From: Flavobacteriaceae bacterium D16
GTDB taxonomy: Bacteria > Bacteroidota > Bacteroidia > Flavobacteriales > Flavobacteriaceae
DNA: 64,000 bases
Direction of reading: 5' to 3'
Assembly (NCBI GenBank): GCA_021295155.1
Contig: JAJTJC010000035.1
Coordinates: 1,116,001 to 1,180,000, forward strand
Position numbers and translations under genes: made by a program. Shown here piece by piece: positions 19,952 to 30,783 of this stretch. Numbering within the stretch: the first letter of the stretch is position 1; each line of letters opens with the position of its first letter. Under the pieces are notes generated by a model, which saw only the letters and a program-made list of their open reading frames with translations, ran no database searches and was not told the DNA's origin.

Positions 19952-20167
19952 TTAGTATCTGTATGTTATTCTCGCCTTGGTGAGATCATATGGGCTCATC
20001 TCGAGCTTTACTTTGTCACCAGGCAGTAATTTGATGTAATGCATTCTCATCTTACCAGAGATATGAGCAGTAACTACATGACCGTTTTCTAATTCCACGC
20101 GGAACATGGCATTAGAAAGGGCTTCTATAATGCTACCATCCTGTTCTATGGGTGCCTGTTTTGCCAT
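19952..20167 (-). CDS. infA: Translation initiation factor IF-1
   Basis: IF-1 is a one-domain OB-fold protein that blocks the A site during initiation. The 71 residues ([20 protein letters not shown] ... [14 protein letters not shown]) are full length. It starts one base after the secY stop; the map gene that often lies between them in other bacteria is absent. Confidence 0.98.
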   Translation of the reverse strand: MAKQAPIEQDGSIIEALSNAMFRVELENGHVVTAHISGKMRMHYIKLLPGDKVKLEMSPYDLTKARITYRY

Positions 20168-20168
20168 A

Positions 20169-21512
20169 CTATGCTACTTTTCTGTTTTTTCCGGTTTTCA
20201 TCAGTCCATCGTAATGTCTGTTCAGTAAATAGGAATTTACCTGTTGTACGGTATCTATAGCAACCCCTACCATAATAAGCAAGGAAGTTCCACCATAGAA
20301 TAACGCCCAACCTGCCTGAATATCCATTAACTTGACCACAACGGCAGGTAATACTGCCAGAAGTGCCAGGAATACAGACCCGGGCAATGTGATCAGGGAC
20401 ATGATTTTATCAAGAAAATCTCCGGTTTCCTTTCCAGGCCTGATGCCCGGAATAAATCCACCACTGCGTTTTAAATCATCAGCCATCTTGTTTGTAGGTA
20501 CGGTAATAGCCGTATAGAAATAGGTGAAAATGATAATCAACACCCCAAACAAAATGTTATAGGCCAATCCAAAAATATCCTGGAATTGTACTTCCATCCA
20601 CTGCCCTACTGCTGTATTGTTGAAAGTTCGTCCCAGAAGTCCGGGTGCAAACATTATAGCCTGAGCAAAGATAATTGGCATCACCCCGGAAGCATTGAGC
20701 TTCAAAGGAATATATTGACGAGATCCGGCAATATTTTTTTCATAACCTCCCGACGCTGTTCTACGTGCATACTGTACTGGTATCCTCCTGGTTGCCATTA
20801 CCAACAATACGCTGGCCAGGATGACCCCAAACCAGATGGTAACCTCAATCAGCATAAACAACAATCCTCCTGTATTATTGGTAGTTCGGGAAACGAACTC
20901 CTGTAAAAAAGACTGTGGTAAGGTGGCAATAATACCGATCATAATCAACAGGGAAATCCCATTACCTATTCCTTTATCCGTAATCTTTTCTCCCAACCAC
21001 ATGGCAAAAACACAACCCGTTACCAGGATGATCACCGCAGGGATTATAAAGTCAAGCCCTTTCCCCAAGAGGAAGGCGCTATCCGGAACACCGAGTGCTC
21101 CAAGACCATAGAGGTATGCCGGGGCCTGTACAACACAGATACCGATGGTAAGCCATCTTGTGATCTGATTTTTTGTTTTACGGCCACTTTCACCCTCTTT
21201 ATCCAATTTCTGAAGATACGGCACCGCTATTCCCATAAGCTGTACCACAATAGACGCCGATATATACGGCATAATACCAAGAGCAAATACGGAAGCATTG
21301 GCAAAAGCCCCTCCGGTAAATGCATTCAATATCCCCAGGATACCTTGCTCAGTACTGGAAGAAAGTTCTGCCAGTTGTGAGGTATCAATACCTGGAAGTA
21401 CTACCTGGGCACCAAAACGATACACAAGCAACAACCCCAACGTAACGATGATCCGTCCGCGGAGTTCTTCAATTTTCCAGATATTCGATATGATCTCGAA
21501 GAATTTCTTCAT
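20169..21512 (-). CDS. secY: Preprotein translocase subunit SecY
   Basis: SecY is the ten-helix channel of the Sec translocon in the inner membrane. The 447 residues show the conserved regions near FRFGAQ-type TM1 ([14 protein letters not shown]), [20 protein letters not shown] in the cytoplasmic loop, and [14 protein letters not shown]. It is translated with the spc-block ribosomal genes, 12 bases after rplO. Confidence 0.98.
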   Translation of the reverse strand: MKKFFEIISNIWKIEELRGRIIVTLGLLLVYRFGAQVVLPGIDTSQLAELSSSTEQGILGILNAFTGGAFANASVFALGIMPYISASIVVQLMGIAVPYLQKLDKEGESGRKTKNQITRWLTIGICVVQAPAYLYGLGALGVPDSAFLLGKGLDFIIPAVIILVTGCVFAMWLGEKITDKGIGNGISLLIMIGIIATLPQSFLQEFVSRTTNNTGGLLFMLIEVTIWFGVILASVLLVMATRRIPVQYARRTASGGYEKNIAGSRQYIPLKLNASGVMPIIFAQAIMFAPGLLGRTFNNTAVGQWMEVQFQDIFGLAYNILFGVLIIIFTYFYTAITVPTNKMADDLKRSGGFIPGIRPGKETGDFLDKIMSLITLPGSVFLALLAVLPAVVVKLMDIQAGWALFYGGTSLLIMVGVAIDTVQQVNSYLLNRHYDGLMKTGKNRKVA

Positions 21513-21524
21513 AAGATTCTATAC

Positions 21525-21977
21525 TTACAAGCTTATGGCTTCTCCTCCGGCAGCTTCAATCGCTGCCTTGGCTGAGGCCGTAAATTTATGGGCGGTTACT
21601 TTTAAAGAAGTTTTTACTTCTCCACCTCCCAGTATTTTTACCAGGTCGTTTTTACCAGCAAGACGGTTAGCAATCAGGTCCTCAAGGGTAACAGAATCTT
21701 TAATCACTCCCTTTTCTACCAATCCCTGCAAGTCACTCAGGTTTATACCGCGATATTCCTTACGGTTGATATTTTTAAACCCGAATTTAGGAACACGTCG
21801 CTGTAATGGCATTTGTCCTCCTTCAAAACCAAGCTTTTTGGAATATCCGGAACGGGATTTTGCCCCTTTGTGACCACGAGTAGCGGTACCACCTTTACCA
21901 GAACCTTGTCCCCTGCCTATTGTTTTGCCTGCCTTATGAACCGATCCTTTAGCAGGTTTTAGATTGTTTAAACTCAT
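21525..21977 (-). CDS. rplO: 50S ribosomal protein L15
   Basis: L15 is a late-assembly 50S protein with a long N-terminal extension into 23S rRNA, seen here as the glycine/lysine-rich GRGQGSGKGGTATRGHKGAK segment. 150 residues, full length, 12 bases after rpmD. Confidence 0.98.
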   Translation of the reverse strand: MSLNNLKPAKGSVHKAGKTIGRGQGSGKGGTATRGHKGAKSRSGYSKKLGFEGGQMPLQRRVPKFGFKNINRKEYRGINLSDLQGLVEKGVIKDSVTLEDLIANRLAGKNDLVKILGGGEVKTSLKVTAHKFTASAKAAIEAAGGEAISL

Positions 21978-21989
21978 CTTACCGTTCCT

Positions 21990-22172
21990 TTACTTGGCAT
22001 CCTCAGTGGAAACCAAATGTTTTACTTTATTGATCATTCCCAGGATATTCGGTGTGTTATCGTGTTCAACAACCTGTCCGATCCTGCGCAAGCCTAGGGC
22101 CTCCAAAGTTCTTTTCTGATCTTGTGGCCTTTTTATGCTGCTCTTTACTTGTTTAACTAATATCTTTCCCAT
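21990..22172 (-). CDS. rpmD: 50S ribosomal protein L30
   Basis: The 60-residue protein (MGKILVKQVKSSIKRPQDQK, with LGLRRIGQVVEHDNTPNILG) is a complete bacterial L30. It lies 11 bases after rpsE in the usual spc order. Confidence 0.97.
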   Translation of the reverse strand: MGKILVKQVKSSIKRPQDQKRTLEALGLRRIGQVVEHDNTPNILGMINKVKHLVSTEDAK

Positions 22173-22183
22173 CCTGTTCCTGA

Positions 22184-22708
22184 TTATCCTTTAAAGACCT
22201 TTTCTACCGGAATACCCCTTTGTCTGGCCACAGTTCTGGCGTCACGTAACTGGAGTAAAGCATCGAAAGTAGCCTTCACCACATTGTGCGGGTTGGAAGA
22301 CCCTTGAGATTTAGAAAGTACGTCTTGAACGCCAACTGCTTCCAATACTGCCCTTACAGCACCACCGGCAATTACACCGGTACCGTGAGAGGCGGGCTGA
22401 ATATATACCCGGGCTCCCCCGTATTTCCCTTTTTGTTGGTGTGGTAGTGTTCCGTTATTCAATGGAATACGAATCAAATTTTTCTTAGCATCCTCTACTG
22501 CCTTGGCTATAGCGGTCGCAACTTCTTTGGATTTACCCAGACCGTGGCCAACAACGCCGTTTTCATCACCTACTACAACAATAGCTGAGAATCCAAATGC
22601 TCTACCCCCTTTGGTTACTTTGGTAACCCGTTGTACTCCAACCAGGCGGTCTTTTAATTCTAACCCACCGGGCTTTACCGTTTCAACGTTCTTATATTTT
22701 GCGTACAT
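22184..22708 (-). CDS. rpsE: 30S ribosomal protein S5
   Basis: S5 shapes the mRNA entry channel and affects decoding accuracy. The double-stranded RNA-binding-like domain ([20 protein letters not shown]) and C-terminal S5 domain ([19 protein letters not shown]) are complete. I take the ATG at 22708 (MYAKYKN, 174 residues) rather than a GTG two codons upstream, since homologues start with MY. Confidence 0.97.
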   Translation of the reverse strand: MYAKYKNVETVKPGGLELKDRLVGVQRVTKVTKGGRAFGFSAIVVVGDENGVVGHGLGKSKEVATAIAKAVEDAKKNLIRIPLNNGTLPHQQKGKYGGARVYIQPASHGTGVIAGGAVRAVLEAVGVQDVLSKSQGSSNPHNVVKATFDALLQLRDARTVARQRGIPVEKVFKG

Positions 22709-22716
22709 ACTCACAA

Positions 22717-23073
22717 CTAAAATTTTAATCCACCCTCACGGGCGCCTTCTGCCAATGATTTAACTCTTCCGTGATAGAGGTTTCCTCCCCGGTCGAATGC
22801 TACGTTTTCAATTCCCGCCTTTTTTGCTTTCTCAGCCAGAGTCTTACCCACTTCATGGGCTATTTCCGACTTAGTGCCTTTAGCACCACTATTTTCCTTA
22901 TCTCGGGAAGAAGCGGATACCAGCGTTTGCCCTGTGGTATCATCAATAACCTGGGCATAAATTTCTTTGTTACTCCTGAATACGGATAATCTGGGTCTTT
23001 GAGCCGTGCCAAAAGACACCTTTCTGATCCTTCTTCTTATCCGGAGTTTCCTTTGTGATTTTGATAATGCCAT
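22717..23073 (-). CDS. rplR: 50S ribosomal protein L18
   Basis: L18 binds 5S rRNA and anchors it in the central protuberance. The 118 residues include [18 protein letters not shown] and end [17 protein letters not shown], the family's C-terminus. It is tightly spaced in the spc block. Confidence 0.98.
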   Translation of the reverse strand: MALSKSQRKLRIRRRIRKVSFGTAQRPRLSVFRSNKEIYAQVIDDTTGQTLVSASSRDKENSGAKGTKSEIAHEVGKTLAEKAKKAGIENVAFDRGGNLYHGRVKSLAEGAREGGLKF

Positions 23074-23083
23074 ACTACTCTTA

Positions 23084-23626
23084 TTATGCTGACTTACCAG
23101 CTTTTCTTCTCAGTTGTTCGCCTACAAACTTGATACCTTTTCCTTTGTAAGGTTCCGGTTTACGGAATGAACGGATTTTGGCAGCCACCTGGCCAACCAA
23201 TTGTTTATCGTGAGAGGATAATTTGATAATCGGATTTTTTCCTTTTTCAGAAATGGTTTCCACCTTTACTTCAGGAGCTAAATCCAAAACAATATTGTGG
23301 GAAAAGCCGAGTGCAAGGTCCAGCTTCTGTCCCTGATTACTCGCACGGTAACCAACACCAACCAGTTCCAATTCCTTGGTCCAGCCCTGGGTTACTCCCT
23401 GAATCATATTATCAACCAGGGAACGATACAGTCCGTGTTTTGCCTTGTGATTCTTAGAATCTGAGGGTCTGGTTACAAATACCTCGCCTTCAACAACCTT
23501 GATCTCCACTGCGTCAAATTCCTGGCTCAGCTCCCCCAATTTACCTTTAACAGTAATCACACTGTCTTTCACCTCTACCTGGGCTCCTTCCGGAATTGCG
23601 ATCGGGTTATTACCTATTCTTGACAT
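23084..23626 (-). CDS. rplF: 50S ribosomal protein L6
   Basis: L6 is a two-domain protein near the factor-binding site of the 50S subunit. It starts [20 protein letters not shown], and the C-terminal signature [14 protein letters not shown] is present; 180 residues, full length. Confidence 0.98.
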   Translation of the reverse strand: MSRIGNNPIAIPEGAQVEVKDSVITVKGKLGELSQEFDAVEIKVVEGEVFVTRPSDSKNHKAKHGLYRSLVDNMIQGVTQGWTKELELVGVGYRASNQGQKLDLALGFSHNIVLDLAPEVKVETISEKGKNPIIKLSSHDKQLVGQVAAKIRSFRKPEPYKGKGIKFVGEQLRRKAGKSA

Positions 23627-23653
23627 TTTCCTATTCTTTTATCTCTTTTACTC

Positions 23654-24052
23654 TTAGTACACGTAGCAAAGGACTTCTCCTCCTACATTTTCTCTTTTTG
23701 CCTGTTTACTGGTCATCACTCCATGGGAGGTAGACACTATGGCAATTCCAAGTCCGTTTAATACCCGCGGCATCTCGCCTGAAGCGGCATATTTACGCAA
23801 TCCTGGTGTACTGATTCGCTCAATATTCCGGATTACCGGCTCTTTGGTAAACTTGTCATATTTCAAGGCAATTTTAATAGAACCCTGTACCTTGTCTCCC
23901 TCAAACTTGTAACTCAGAATGAACCCCTGATCAAACAGTATTTTGGTCATTTCCCTTTTGAGGTTAGACGCAGGGATCTCTACCACCCTGTGACCAGCTC
24001 TGCTGGCATTTCTTATTCTAGTCAGATAATCTGCTATCGGATCTGTTAACAT
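23654..24052 (-). CDS. rpsH: 30S ribosomal protein S8
   Basis: S8 binds the central domain of 16S rRNA and in many bacteria represses the spc block. The 132 residues start MLTDPIADYLTRIRNASRAG and end with the conserved GVMTSKQAKRENVGGEVLCY region. Confidence 0.98.
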   Translation of the reverse strand: MLTDPIADYLTRIRNASRAGHRVVEIPASNLKREMTKILFDQGFILSYKFEGDKVQGSIKIALKYDKFTKEPVIRNIERISTPGLRKYAASGEMPRVLNGLGIAIVSTSHGVMTSKQAKRENVGGEVLCYVY

Positions 24053-24073
24053 CTTCTCCCTAATTTATTTCGT

Positions 24074-24343
24074 TTACCAACTTGCTTTTTTCACTCCGGG
24101 GATCAATCCCTGATTGGCCATTTCCCTGAAAGTAACCCTTGAAATTCCGAAGGTTCTCATATAACCTTTTGGTCTTCCGGTTAGTTTGCAACGGTTGTGC
24201 TTGCGAACAGGAGATGCATTTTTAGGAAGCTTTTGAAGCGCCTCGTAATCTCCTGCCTCTTTAAGAGCTTTACGCTTTGCAGCGTATTTTGCAACCATTT
24301 TTGCCCTTTTACGTTCACGGGCTTTCATTGATTCTTTAGCCAT
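24074..24343 (-). CDS. rpsN: 30S ribosomal protein S14 (zinc-free long form)
   Basis: S14 sits in the 30S head. At 89 residues it is the long Cys-minus type: the CxxC pairs of the short zinc form are missing, leaving one Cys in [14 protein letters not shown]. The neighbouring L36 gene also encodes a zinc-free form. Confidence 0.97.
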   Translation of the reverse strand: MAKESMKARERKRAKMVAKYAAKRKALKEAGDYEALQKLPKNASPVRKHNRCKLTGRPKGYMRTFGISRVTFREMANQGLIPGVKKASW

Positions 24344-24344
24344 A

Positions 24345-24896
24345 TTAATTCTTTTTAAAGGGAAGTCCCAATTCTGCTAAAAGTGATTTTGCTTCCTTAT
24401 CCGTATCTGCTGAAGTCACAAAAGTGATATCCATTCCGTTTATACGGTTTATTTTATCAATATTGATTTCCGGAAAGATGATCTGTTCCGTAACCCCAAG
24501 GTTATAATTACCACGACCATCAAAACCGGTGGCCCTAATACCCTGGAAATCCCTTACCCTTGGTAGAGCGGTAGTCACAAGCCTGTCAAGGAACTCGTAC
24601 ATTTTCTCACCTCTCAGGGTTACTTTCGCCCCGATTGGCATCCCCTTTCTCAGTTTGAAGGCCGCCACATCCTTTTTGGATATCGTCGATACTGCCTTCT
24701 GGCCACTGATCATGGTGAGTTCATCAACCGCGTGATCTATCAATTTCTTATCGGCCACAGCAGCTCCAACTCCCCTGCTCAGAACGATCTTCTTGAGCTT
24801 GGGAACTTCCATTACATTGTTGTAACCAAATTCTTCCTTAAGCGCGTTGATCACACGCTCCTGGTATTCTTTCTTTAATCTTGGAACGTAAGCCAT
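24345..24896 (-). CDS. rplE: 50S ribosomal protein L5
   Basis: L5 binds 5S rRNA and contacts the P-site tRNA and S13. The 183 residues contain the signatures [14 protein letters not shown] (N-terminal) and [10 protein letters not shown] (central) and are complete. It ends one base before rpsN. Confidence 0.98.
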   Translation of the reverse strand: MAYVPRLKKEYQERVINALKEEFGYNNVMEVPKLKKIVLSRGVGAAVADKKLIDHAVDELTMISGQKAVSTISKKDVAAFKLRKGMPIGAKVTLRGEKMYEFLDRLVTTALPRVRDFQGIRATGFDGRGNYNLGVTEQIIFPEINIDKINRINGMDITFVTSADTDKEAKSLLAELGLPFKKN

Positions 24897-24898
24897 AA

Positions 24899-25210
24899 CT
24901 AAATTACCTCGTTAGATTTCTTGGAAAACCTTACTTTTTTGCCGTCTCTGACATCAAATCCTACACGGGTAGTTTCCCCGCTTTTGCTATCTATCAGTGA
25001 CAGATTAGACACATGAATAGGTGCCTCTTTCTTAACAATACCACCTTGTGGATTCTGGGCGCTGGGCTTCTCGTGTTTAGAAACCATGTTGATGCCTTCC
25101 ACCACAGCCTTGTTCTTCTCCCGGTCCACACTTACAACTTTTCCTTCGCTGCCTTTGTGGTCTCCGGCAAGTACTCGTACGGTATCTCCTGTTTTTATTC
25201 TCAGTTTCAT
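24899..25210 (-). CDS. rplX: 50S ribosomal protein L24
   Basis: L24 is an assembly initiator near the exit tunnel. The KOW motif is at the start ([20 protein letters not shown]); 103 residues. Spacing to rplE is two bases. Confidence 0.98.
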   Translation of the reverse strand: MKLRIKTGDTVRVLAGDHKGSEGKVVSVDREKNKAVVEGINMVSKHEKPSAQNPQGGIVKKEAPIHVSNLSLIDSKSGETTRVGFDVRDGKKVRFSKKSNEVI

Positions 25211-25220
25211 TTGCTTCTCT

Positions 25221-25589
25221 TTATAGCACCTCAGGGGCCAGTGATACGATTTTCATAAATTGTTTCTCACGGAGTTCCCTGGCAACCGGTCCGAAAACCC
25301 GTGTTCCCCTCATTTCCCCGGTGGGACTCAATAGCACACAGGCATTGTCATCAAATCGGATATAAGATCCGTCTGGCCTGCGTACCTCTTTGATAGTACG
25401 TACTACAACTGCTGTAGAAACCGCACCTTTCTTGATACTTCCATTAGGAGTAGCTTCCTTAACGGTAACCACAATCTTGTCTCCTACAGAAGCATACCTT
25501 CTTTTTGTACCTCCCAAAACGCGGATGGTCAAAACTTCCTTTGCCCCAGTATTATCCGCAACTTTTAATCTAGACTCTTGTTGTACCAT
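25221..25589 (-). CDS. rplN: 50S ribosomal protein L14
   Basis: L14 forms intersubunit bridges and is the docking site of silencing factor RsfS. The 122 residues begin [20 protein letters not shown] and are strongly conserved; the end reads [12 protein letters not shown]. Confidence 0.98.
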   Translation of the reverse strand: MVQQESRLKVADNTGAKEVLTIRVLGGTKRRYASVGDKIVVTVKEATPNGSIKKGAVSTAVVVRTIKEVRRPDGSYIRFDDNACVLLSPTGEMRGTRVFGPVARELREKQFMKIVSLAPEVL

Positions 25590-25590
25590 T

Positions 25591-25848
25591 TTATTTTGCT
25601 CTTTCTAGGACTTCAACTAACCTCCAGCACTTGGTCTTGCTTAAAGGGCGGGTTTCCATAATCCGCACAGTATCGCCAATATTACAATCGTTTTGCTCAT
25701 CGTGCGCAACATACTTCTTAGTCCGCAATACGAATTTTCCGTACATGGGGTGCTTTACTCGCTTTACTTCAGCAACCACAATGGATTTCTCCATTCTGTT
25801 ACTGGTAACAACCCCTACTCTTTCCTTTCTTAAATTTCTTTTTTCCAT
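25591..25848 (-). CDS. rpsQ: 30S ribosomal protein S17
   Basis: S17 is an OB-fold early-assembly protein. The 85 residues include [20 protein letters not shown] and the signature [16 protein letters not shown]. Confidence 0.98.
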   Translation of the reverse strand: MEKRNLRKERVGVVTSNRMEKSIVVAEVKRVKHPMYGKFVLRTKKYVAHDEQNDCNIGDTVRIMETRPLSKTKCWRLVEVLERAK

Positions 25849-25861
25849 AAAGCAGAACCCA

Positions 25862-26053
25862 TTATTGGTTTTCCCTTTTTGTTAATTCTGTTGCCAAACG
25901 TGCCACTTTTCTTTTCGTATTTCTGATAAGAAGTGGATTTTCCAATGGTGTCACGGAGTGCGCCATTTTTAAGTCTGCAACCTGCTTCTTAAAATCAGCG
26001 ATTTTTTCTTTCAATTCCTCAACGGACATTTCCTTTACTTCAGACTGTTTCAT
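25862..26053 (-). CDS. rpmC: 50S ribosomal protein L29
   Basis: L29 lies at the tunnel exit near the SRP and trigger-factor site. It is a two-helix protein of 63 residues ([20 protein letters not shown] ... [15 protein letters not shown]). Confidence 0.97.
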   Translation of the reverse strand: MKQSEVKEMSVEELKEKIADFKKQVADLKMAHSVTPLENPLLIRNTKRKVARLATELTKRENQ

Positions 26054-26068
26054 GGTCCCTTTACTTTT

Positions 26069-26491
26069 TTATGCAGCTTCGTAATCGCGTGCTACTATAA
26101 ATTTTGTTTTAACCGGCAATTTCTGAGCCGCTAACCTCAAGGCTTCTTTGGCCACATCCATCGGTACTCCTGCAACTTCGAACATAACACGACCCGGCTT
26201 TACTACGGCTACCCAATATTCTGGTGCCCCCTTACCTTTACCCATCCGCACTTCAAGTGGTTTTTTGGTAATAGGTTTGTCCGGGAAGATCTTGATCCAC
26301 AACTGTCCCTGGCGCTTCATATAACGGGTAGCAGCTACACGAGCTGCCTCTATTTGCCGCGAAGTGATAAAGCTCGAATCGAGGGATTTAATACCGAACA
26401 TTCCGTTGGAAAGCTGATGCCCTCTCTGGGAATTACCCTTCATACGGCCTTTTTGCGCCTTGCGGTATTTAGTTCTTTTTGGCTGTAACAT
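26069..26491 (-). CDS. rplP: 50S ribosomal protein L16
   Basis: L16 organises the A-site tRNA region. It starts [20 protein letters not shown] and has [18 protein letters not shown] and the [18 protein letters not shown] signature (the Arg hydroxylated in some bacteria lies in this area); 140 residues. Confidence 0.98.
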   Translation of the reverse strand: MLQPKRTKYRKAQKGRMKGNSQRGHQLSNGMFGIKSLDSSFITSRQIEAARVAATRYMKRQGQLWIKIFPDKPITKKPLEVRMGKGKGAPEYWVAVVKPGRVMFEVAGVPMDVAKEALRLAAQKLPVKTKFIVARDYEAA

Positions 26492-26508
26492 TTGCTTCTA
26501 CTTAAATC

Positions 26509-27219
26509 TTATTTTCTTCGACGTTTTTTTCTGGCATCCTGTTTCCCCTTAGACTGTCCTTTAGACATTCCTACTAAGGGAGAAAGCTCTCGCTTACCAT
26601 AAACCTCGCCTTTCATTATCCATACTTTAACTCCAAGCCTACCATAAGTGGTATGGGCCTCCTCCAAAGCATAGTCGATGTCGGCCCTGAAAGTAGACAA
26701 TGGAATTCTTCCATCCTTGTAGGACTCTGTACGAGCCATCTCAGCTCCGTTAAGACGTCCGGCAATCTGGATTTTAATACCTTCTGCATTCATCCGCATT
26801 GCAGCCGCAATAGCCATTTTAATGGCCCGGCGGTACGAAATACGATTTTCAATCTGACGGGCTACACTTGCCGCTACCAGGTTGGCATCAAGTTCAGGTC
26901 TTTTGATTTCAAAAATGTTGATCTGAACTTCCTTGTCAGTAATCTTCTTAAGCTCTTCCTTTAGTTTATCAACTTCCTGACCACCTTTACCGATAATTAT
27001 CCCTGGACGGGCGGTAGTTATAGTTACCGTAATAAGTTTTAGGGTGCGCTCGATGATTACCCTGGAAACACTGGCTTTTGCCAGACGGGCGTTGATGTAC
27101 TTTCTGATCTTGTCATCCTCGGCCAGCTTGTCTCCGTAATCATTTCCACCATACCAGTTGGACTCCCAACCGCGGATGATACCAAGCCTATTCCCTATTG
27201 GATTTGTCTTTTGTCCCAT
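26509..27219 (-). CDS. rpsC: 30S ribosomal protein S3
   Basis: S3 lines the mRNA entry pore and helps unwind mRNA. The KH domain loop is visible ([18 protein letters not shown]), followed by the S3 C-terminal domain ([17 protein letters not shown]) and a basic tail; 236 residues. Confidence 0.98.
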   Translation of the reverse strand: MGQKTNPIGNRLGIIRGWESNWYGGNDYGDKLAEDDKIRKYINARLAKASVSRVIIERTLKLITVTITTARPGIIIGKGGQEVDKLKEELKKITDKEVQINIFEIKRPELDANLVAASVARQIENRISYRRAIKMAIAAAMRMNAEGIKIQIAGRLNGAEMARTESYKDGRIPLSTFRADIDYALEEAHTTYGRLGVKVWIMKGEVYGKRELSPLVGMSKGQSKGKQDARKKRRRK

Positions 27220-27227
27220 ATTTCTCG

Positions 27228-27635
27228 CTAGCTTTCTGCGTTATTTCGTGCTCCCAATACCAAGGTTACATGGTTGGAACGTTTTCTGATTCGGTGCGCC
27301 CGTCCCTGAGGTGCTGGACGCAACCTCTTAAGCATACGCGCACTGTCTACTTTAATTTCTTTTATAAAGAGGTCTGCGCTTTCAATATCGGCATCCTCAT
27401 TCTTAGCCTGCCAGTTAGCAAGGGCAGACAATAAAAGTTTTTCCAGTCTTCGGGAAGCTTCCTTCTGGCTGAACCTTAGGATAGCCAGCGCCTTCTCTAC
27501 GCCTTCTCCACGAACCAGGTCGGCTACAAGCCTCATTTTACGTGGGGAGGTAGGGCAGTTATTGAGCTTCGCAAAGGCAAGCTGCGCTTTTTCTGCTTTG
27601 TACCTTTCGGCCATTTCTCTTTTACGTACTCCCAT
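27228..27635 (-). CDS. rplV: 50S ribosomal protein L22
   Basis: L22 reaches into the exit tunnel with a long beta hairpin, seen near [20 protein letters not shown], where macrolide-resistance changes occur in other bacteria; no anomaly is seen. 135 residues, starting [19 protein letters not shown]. Confidence 0.98.
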   Translation of the reverse strand: MGVRKREMAERYKAEKAQLAFAKLNNCPTSPRKMRLVADLVRGEGVEKALAILRFSQKEASRRLEKLLLSALANWQAKNEDADIESADLFIKEIKVDSARMLKRLRPAPQGRAHRIRKRSNHVTLVLGARNNAES

Positions 27636-27642
27636 AGCTTAA

Positions 27643-27921
27643 TTACTTTTTACCTTTGTTCTTGGCCCCAGCGTGTCCCCTGAAGGAACGGGTTGGGGAA
27701 AACTCACCCAGTTTGTGACCTACCATGTTTTCTGTTACATAAACAGGTACAAACTGTTTCCCATTATGTACAGCAATAGTCTGGCCTACAAAATCAGGAG
27801 TGATCATGGAGGCTCTGGACCAGGTTTTAATCACGGATTTTTTACCGGATTCTAAGTTTTGCTGGACTTTCTTGTCCAGACTGTAGTGAACGTAAGGTCC
27901 TTTTTTTAAGGAACGTGCCAT
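27643..27921 (-). CDS. rpsS: 30S ribosomal protein S19
   Basis: S19 pairs with S13 in the 30S head. The 92 residues start [19 protein letters not shown] and carry the family signature [18 protein letters not shown]. Confidence 0.98.
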   Translation of the reverse strand: MARSLKKGPYVHYSLDKKVQQNLESGKKSVIKTWSRASMITPDFVGQTIAVHNGKQFVPVYVTENMVGHKLGEFSPTRSFRGHAGAKNKGKK

Positions 27922-27934
27922 TATTCTTTACGTT

Positions 27935-28759
27935 TTATTTCTTTCTTCGTTCAATTATGTATCGGTTGGAGTCCTTGGTCCTGGAACGGGTTCTGTATCC
28001 TTTTGCAGGAATACCGTTCTTGGATCTCGGGTGTCCTCCAGAGGCCCTTCCTTCACCACCACCCATTGGGTGATCCACAGGGTTCATGGCTACTGGTCTT
28101 GTTCTTGGCCTTCTTCCTAACCATCGGCTTCTACCTGCTTTACCAGATACAACAAGCTGATGATCAGAATTGGAAACCGCCCCAATAGTTGCAAGGCATT
28201 TTACCAGGATCATACGAGTTTCCCCGGAGGGTAACTTGATGGTGGCATATTTTCCTTCCCTTGCCATCAACTGGGCAAAAGTACCGGCACTTCGCGCCAA
28301 TACTGCCCCCTGACCGGGACGCAACTCTATACAGGAGATAATTGTTCCCAATGGGATGTCGCTAAGAGGCATGGCATTTCCTATCTCCGGAGCTACCTCG
28401 CTACCAGAAATGATTTTTTGCCCTACCTGCATACCATTCTGAGCAATAACATATCGTTTCTCTCCGTCCTTGTACTCCACAAGGGCAATAAAAGCCGATC
28501 GGTTCGGATCGTACTGTATAGACTTTACTTCCGCCGGCATGTCCTGCTTATCGCGCTTGAAGTCAATAATACGATACCTCCTTTTGTGACCTCCACCTCT
28601 GTGACGTGTGGTCATTTTTCCTTGACTGTTTCTACCTCCAGATCTTTTTAACGGAGCAAGCAAGCTTTTCTCCGGCTTATCAGCAGTAATCGCGTCAAAT
28701 CCGTTTACTACTTTAAAACGCTGTCCGGGGGTGATCGGTTTTAATTTTCTAACTGACAT
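27935..28759 (-). CDS. rplB: 50S ribosomal protein L2
   Basis: L2 is needed for subunit joining and peptidyl-transferase assembly. The 274 residues include the conserved C-terminal loop [18 protein letters not shown] with the functionally important His. Full length. Confidence 0.98.
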   Translation of the reverse strand: MSVRKLKPITPGQRFKVVNGFDAITADKPEKSLLAPLKRSGGRNSQGKMTTRHRGGGHKRRYRIIDFKRDKQDMPAEVKSIQYDPNRSAFIALVEYKDGEKRYVIAQNGMQVGQKIISGSEVAPEIGNAMPLSDIPLGTIISCIELRPGQGAVLARSAGTFAQLMAREGKYATIKLPSGETRMILVKCLATIGAVSNSDHQLVVSGKAGRSRWLGRRPRTRPVAMNPVDHPMGGGEGRASGGHPRSKNGIPAKGYRTRSRTKDSNRYIIERRKK

Positions 28760-28768
28760 CTCGCGTCT

Positions 28769-29059
28769 TTATAGATTACTGTAAAAATCAATAATATCAC
28801 CGTCTTCCACGTCTACAATGGCTTTTTTATAGGCATTGGTCTTGCCTTGTTGAACGCCAGTTTTTGTAAAGCGTGTTTTACGTATAGGACCGTAATTCAT
28901 AGTTCGAACCTTCTTGACCGATACCCCATAGGTTTCTTCCACTGCATCTTTAATCTGCAGTTTATTTGCCCTGGGATCCACAACAAAACCGTAACGATTG
29001 TACAGCTCACTGTCGTTGGTCATCTTCTCCGTAATGATAGGTTTAATCAACACCCTCAT
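28769..29059 (-). CDS. rplW: 50S ribosomal protein L23
   Basis: L23 is the trigger-factor/SRP dock at the tunnel exit. The 96 residues start MRVLIKPIITEKMTNDSELY and include the MNYGPIRKTRFTKTGVQQGK region usual in Bacteroidota. Confidence 0.97.
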   Translation of the reverse strand: MRVLIKPIITEKMTNDSELYNRYGFVVDPRANKLQIKDAVEETYGVSVKKVRTMNYGPIRKTRFTKTGVQQGKTNAYKKAIVDVEDGDIIDFYSNL

Positions 29060-29064
29060 GGCCC

Positions 29065-29694
29065 TTACTTATTTAAGTTCGTTTCAATTCCTTCCAGCGC
29101 ACCTTCAAGAAGCACAATATTATTGGCATTCAATATTTTGTAAGTGCTTAATTCTGTGTTAGTTATAACTTCAGAACCTCCCAAATTGCGCGACGACAAA
29201 TATACGTTATTATTTGTATCGCCCAAGACGAAGAGTGACTTTTTGTTCTCAATCCCCAGGGATTTCAGAATGTCAACAAAATCTTTAGTTTTTGGCTGCT
29301 CTAACTGAAAGTCCTCAACAACCATAATAGCCTTCTCCTGTTGCTTGATGCTCAACGCTGATTTTCGTGCCAGTCGCTTTACATTTTTATTGACTTTCTG
29401 ACTATAATCCTTTGGGCGGGGTCCAAAAATTCGACCTCCTCCACGGAAAATAGGAGACTTAATACTACCTGCTCTGGCAGTACCTGTACCTTTTTGTTTC
29501 TTAATCTTTCGGGTACTACCAACGATTTCTGCTCGCTCTTTAGCCGAGTGGGTACCCTGCCTTTGATGTGCCAAATATTGTTTCACGTCCAGATAAATGG
29601 CGTGGTTGTTAGGCTCGATCTTGTATACAGCATCCGAAAGATCTGCTTTCCGACCTGTATCTTTTCCCTTAATATCTAAAACCGCTACCTTCAT
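29065..29694 (-). CDS. rplD: 50S ribosomal protein L4
   Basis: L4 narrows the exit tunnel and in many bacteria represses the S10 block. The tunnel loop segment (QKGTGTARAGSIKSPIFRGG) is present; 209 residues. Start and the rplC stop share one base (TAATG), so translation is coupled. Confidence 0.98.
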   Translation of the reverse strand: MKVAVLDIKGKDTGRKADLSDAVYKIEPNNHAIYLDVKQYLAHQRQGTHSAKERAEIVGSTRKIKKQKGTGTARAGSIKSPIFRGGGRIFGPRPKDYSQKVNKNVKRLARKSALSIKQQEKAIMVVEDFQLEQPKTKDFVDILKSLGIENKKSLFVLGDTNNNVYLSSRNLGGSEVITNTELSTYKILNANNIVLLEGALEGIETNLNK

Positions 29695-30311
29695 TACTTC
29701 TCAATAGTTACGTAAGCATTCTTATGACCAGGAACACAACCTTTCAATACGATTAGGTTCTTTTCGGGTACTACTTTTAATACCCTGAGGTTTTGAACAG
29801 TTACTGTTTCTCCTCCCATTCGGCCTGCCATTCGCATTCCTTTGAACACGCGCGCAGGATAGGAAGCAGCTCCAATAGATCCAGGAGCCCTCAATCTGTT
29901 GTGTTGTCCGTGAGTAGCCTGCCCAACACCAGCAAAGCCGTGTCTTTTTACAACTCCCTGAAATCCTTTTCCTTTGGAAGTAGCAGATACGTCAACAAAA
30001 TCACCTTCTTGAAAGACATCCACACTCAGTGTGTCTCCCAGTTTAAATTCACCTTCAAAATCACGGAACTCGACGACTTTTTTCTTGGGAGAAGTACCTG
30101 CCTTTTTAACATGGCCCGTTTCGGCCTTGTTTGCACGCTTTTCTGCCTTGTCATCGAAACCAAGCTGAAGGGCACTATACCCGTCTACCTCTTCGGTTCT
30201 GACTTGGGTAACGACACACGGTCCAGCTTCGATTACGGTACAGGGAATGTTCTTTCCCCTCTCATCGAAGATGCTGGTCATGCCGATTTTCTTTCCAATT
30301 AACCCAGACAT
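29694..30311 (-). CDS. rplC: 50S ribosomal protein L3
   Basis: L3 reaches the peptidyl-transferase centre. The 205 residues begin [20 protein letters not shown], and the conserved loop with the glutamine methylated in other bacteria is seen at [14 protein letters not shown]. It is separated from rpsJ by an unusually long 155-base gap. Confidence 0.98.
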   Translation of the reverse strand: MSGLIGKKIGMTSIFDERGKNIPCTVIEAGPCVVTQVRTEEVDGYSALQLGFDDKAEKRANKAETGHVKKAGTSPKKKVVEFRDFEGEFKLGDTLSVDVFQEGDFVDVSATSKGKGFQGVVKRHGFAGVGQATHGQHNRLRAPGSIGAASYPARVFKGMRMAGRMGGETVTVQNLRVLKVVPEKNLIVLKGCVPGHKNAYVTIEK

Positions 30312-30466
30312 ACTTGTTTATTTATTTATTCAAATTTTACTTTAGTTGTTGACAAAAAAACAGGGCCAAAAATAATTCGACCCCGAATTGATTTTTGTTA
30401 CCGTTTTTCCATTGCGAAACGCGCCGGACATGTCTGCCGTTTCTATCGAAACAGCTTATTTTATTA
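30312..30466 (-). promoter_or_regulatory. Non-coding gap between rpsJ and rplC with candidate internal promoter
   Basis: This 155-base gap is the longest inside the super-operon. On the minus strand it has an exact -7 box, TATTTTTG (30374-30367), directly preceded by a hairpin-forming repeat AATTCG/CGAATT (30374-30379 and 30384-30389). No TTG is seen at the normal distance. It could hold an internal promoter or an RNA leader for feedback by a ribosomal protein; neither is proven. Confidence 0.35.
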
Positions 30467-30772
30467 TCAGACCTTAATCTCCACTTCAACACCACTGGGA
30501 AGCTCAAGCTTCATCAGGGCATCGATAGTTTTGGAGGAAGAACTATAAATATCCAGCAAACGTTTATATGAGCTTAACTGGAATTGCTCCCTCGATTTCT
30601 TGTTCACGTGCGGAGAACGCAATACCGTAAAAATCCGCTTATGCGTTGGCAGTGGAATAGGTCCTGTTACTACAGCACCAGTGGTCTTTACCGTCTTTAC
30701 GATTTTCTCGGCAGACTTGTCTACCAGGTTGTGATCGTAAGATTTAAGTTTTATTCTTATTTTCTGACTCAT
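30467..30772 (-). CDS. rpsJ: 30S ribosomal protein S10
   Basis: S10 acts in the 30S head and also in transcription antitermination with NusB. The 101 residues contain the signature [20 protein letters not shown]. It follows fusA by 11 bases; tuf, which often sits here, is absent. Confidence 0.98.
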   Translation of the reverse strand: MSQKIRIKLKSYDHNLVDKSAEKIVKTVKTTGAVVTGPIPLPTHKRIFTVLRSPHVNKKSREQFQLSSYKRLLDIYSSSSKTIDALMKLELPSGVEVEIKV

Positions 30773-30783
30773 TTTTCTATTCC

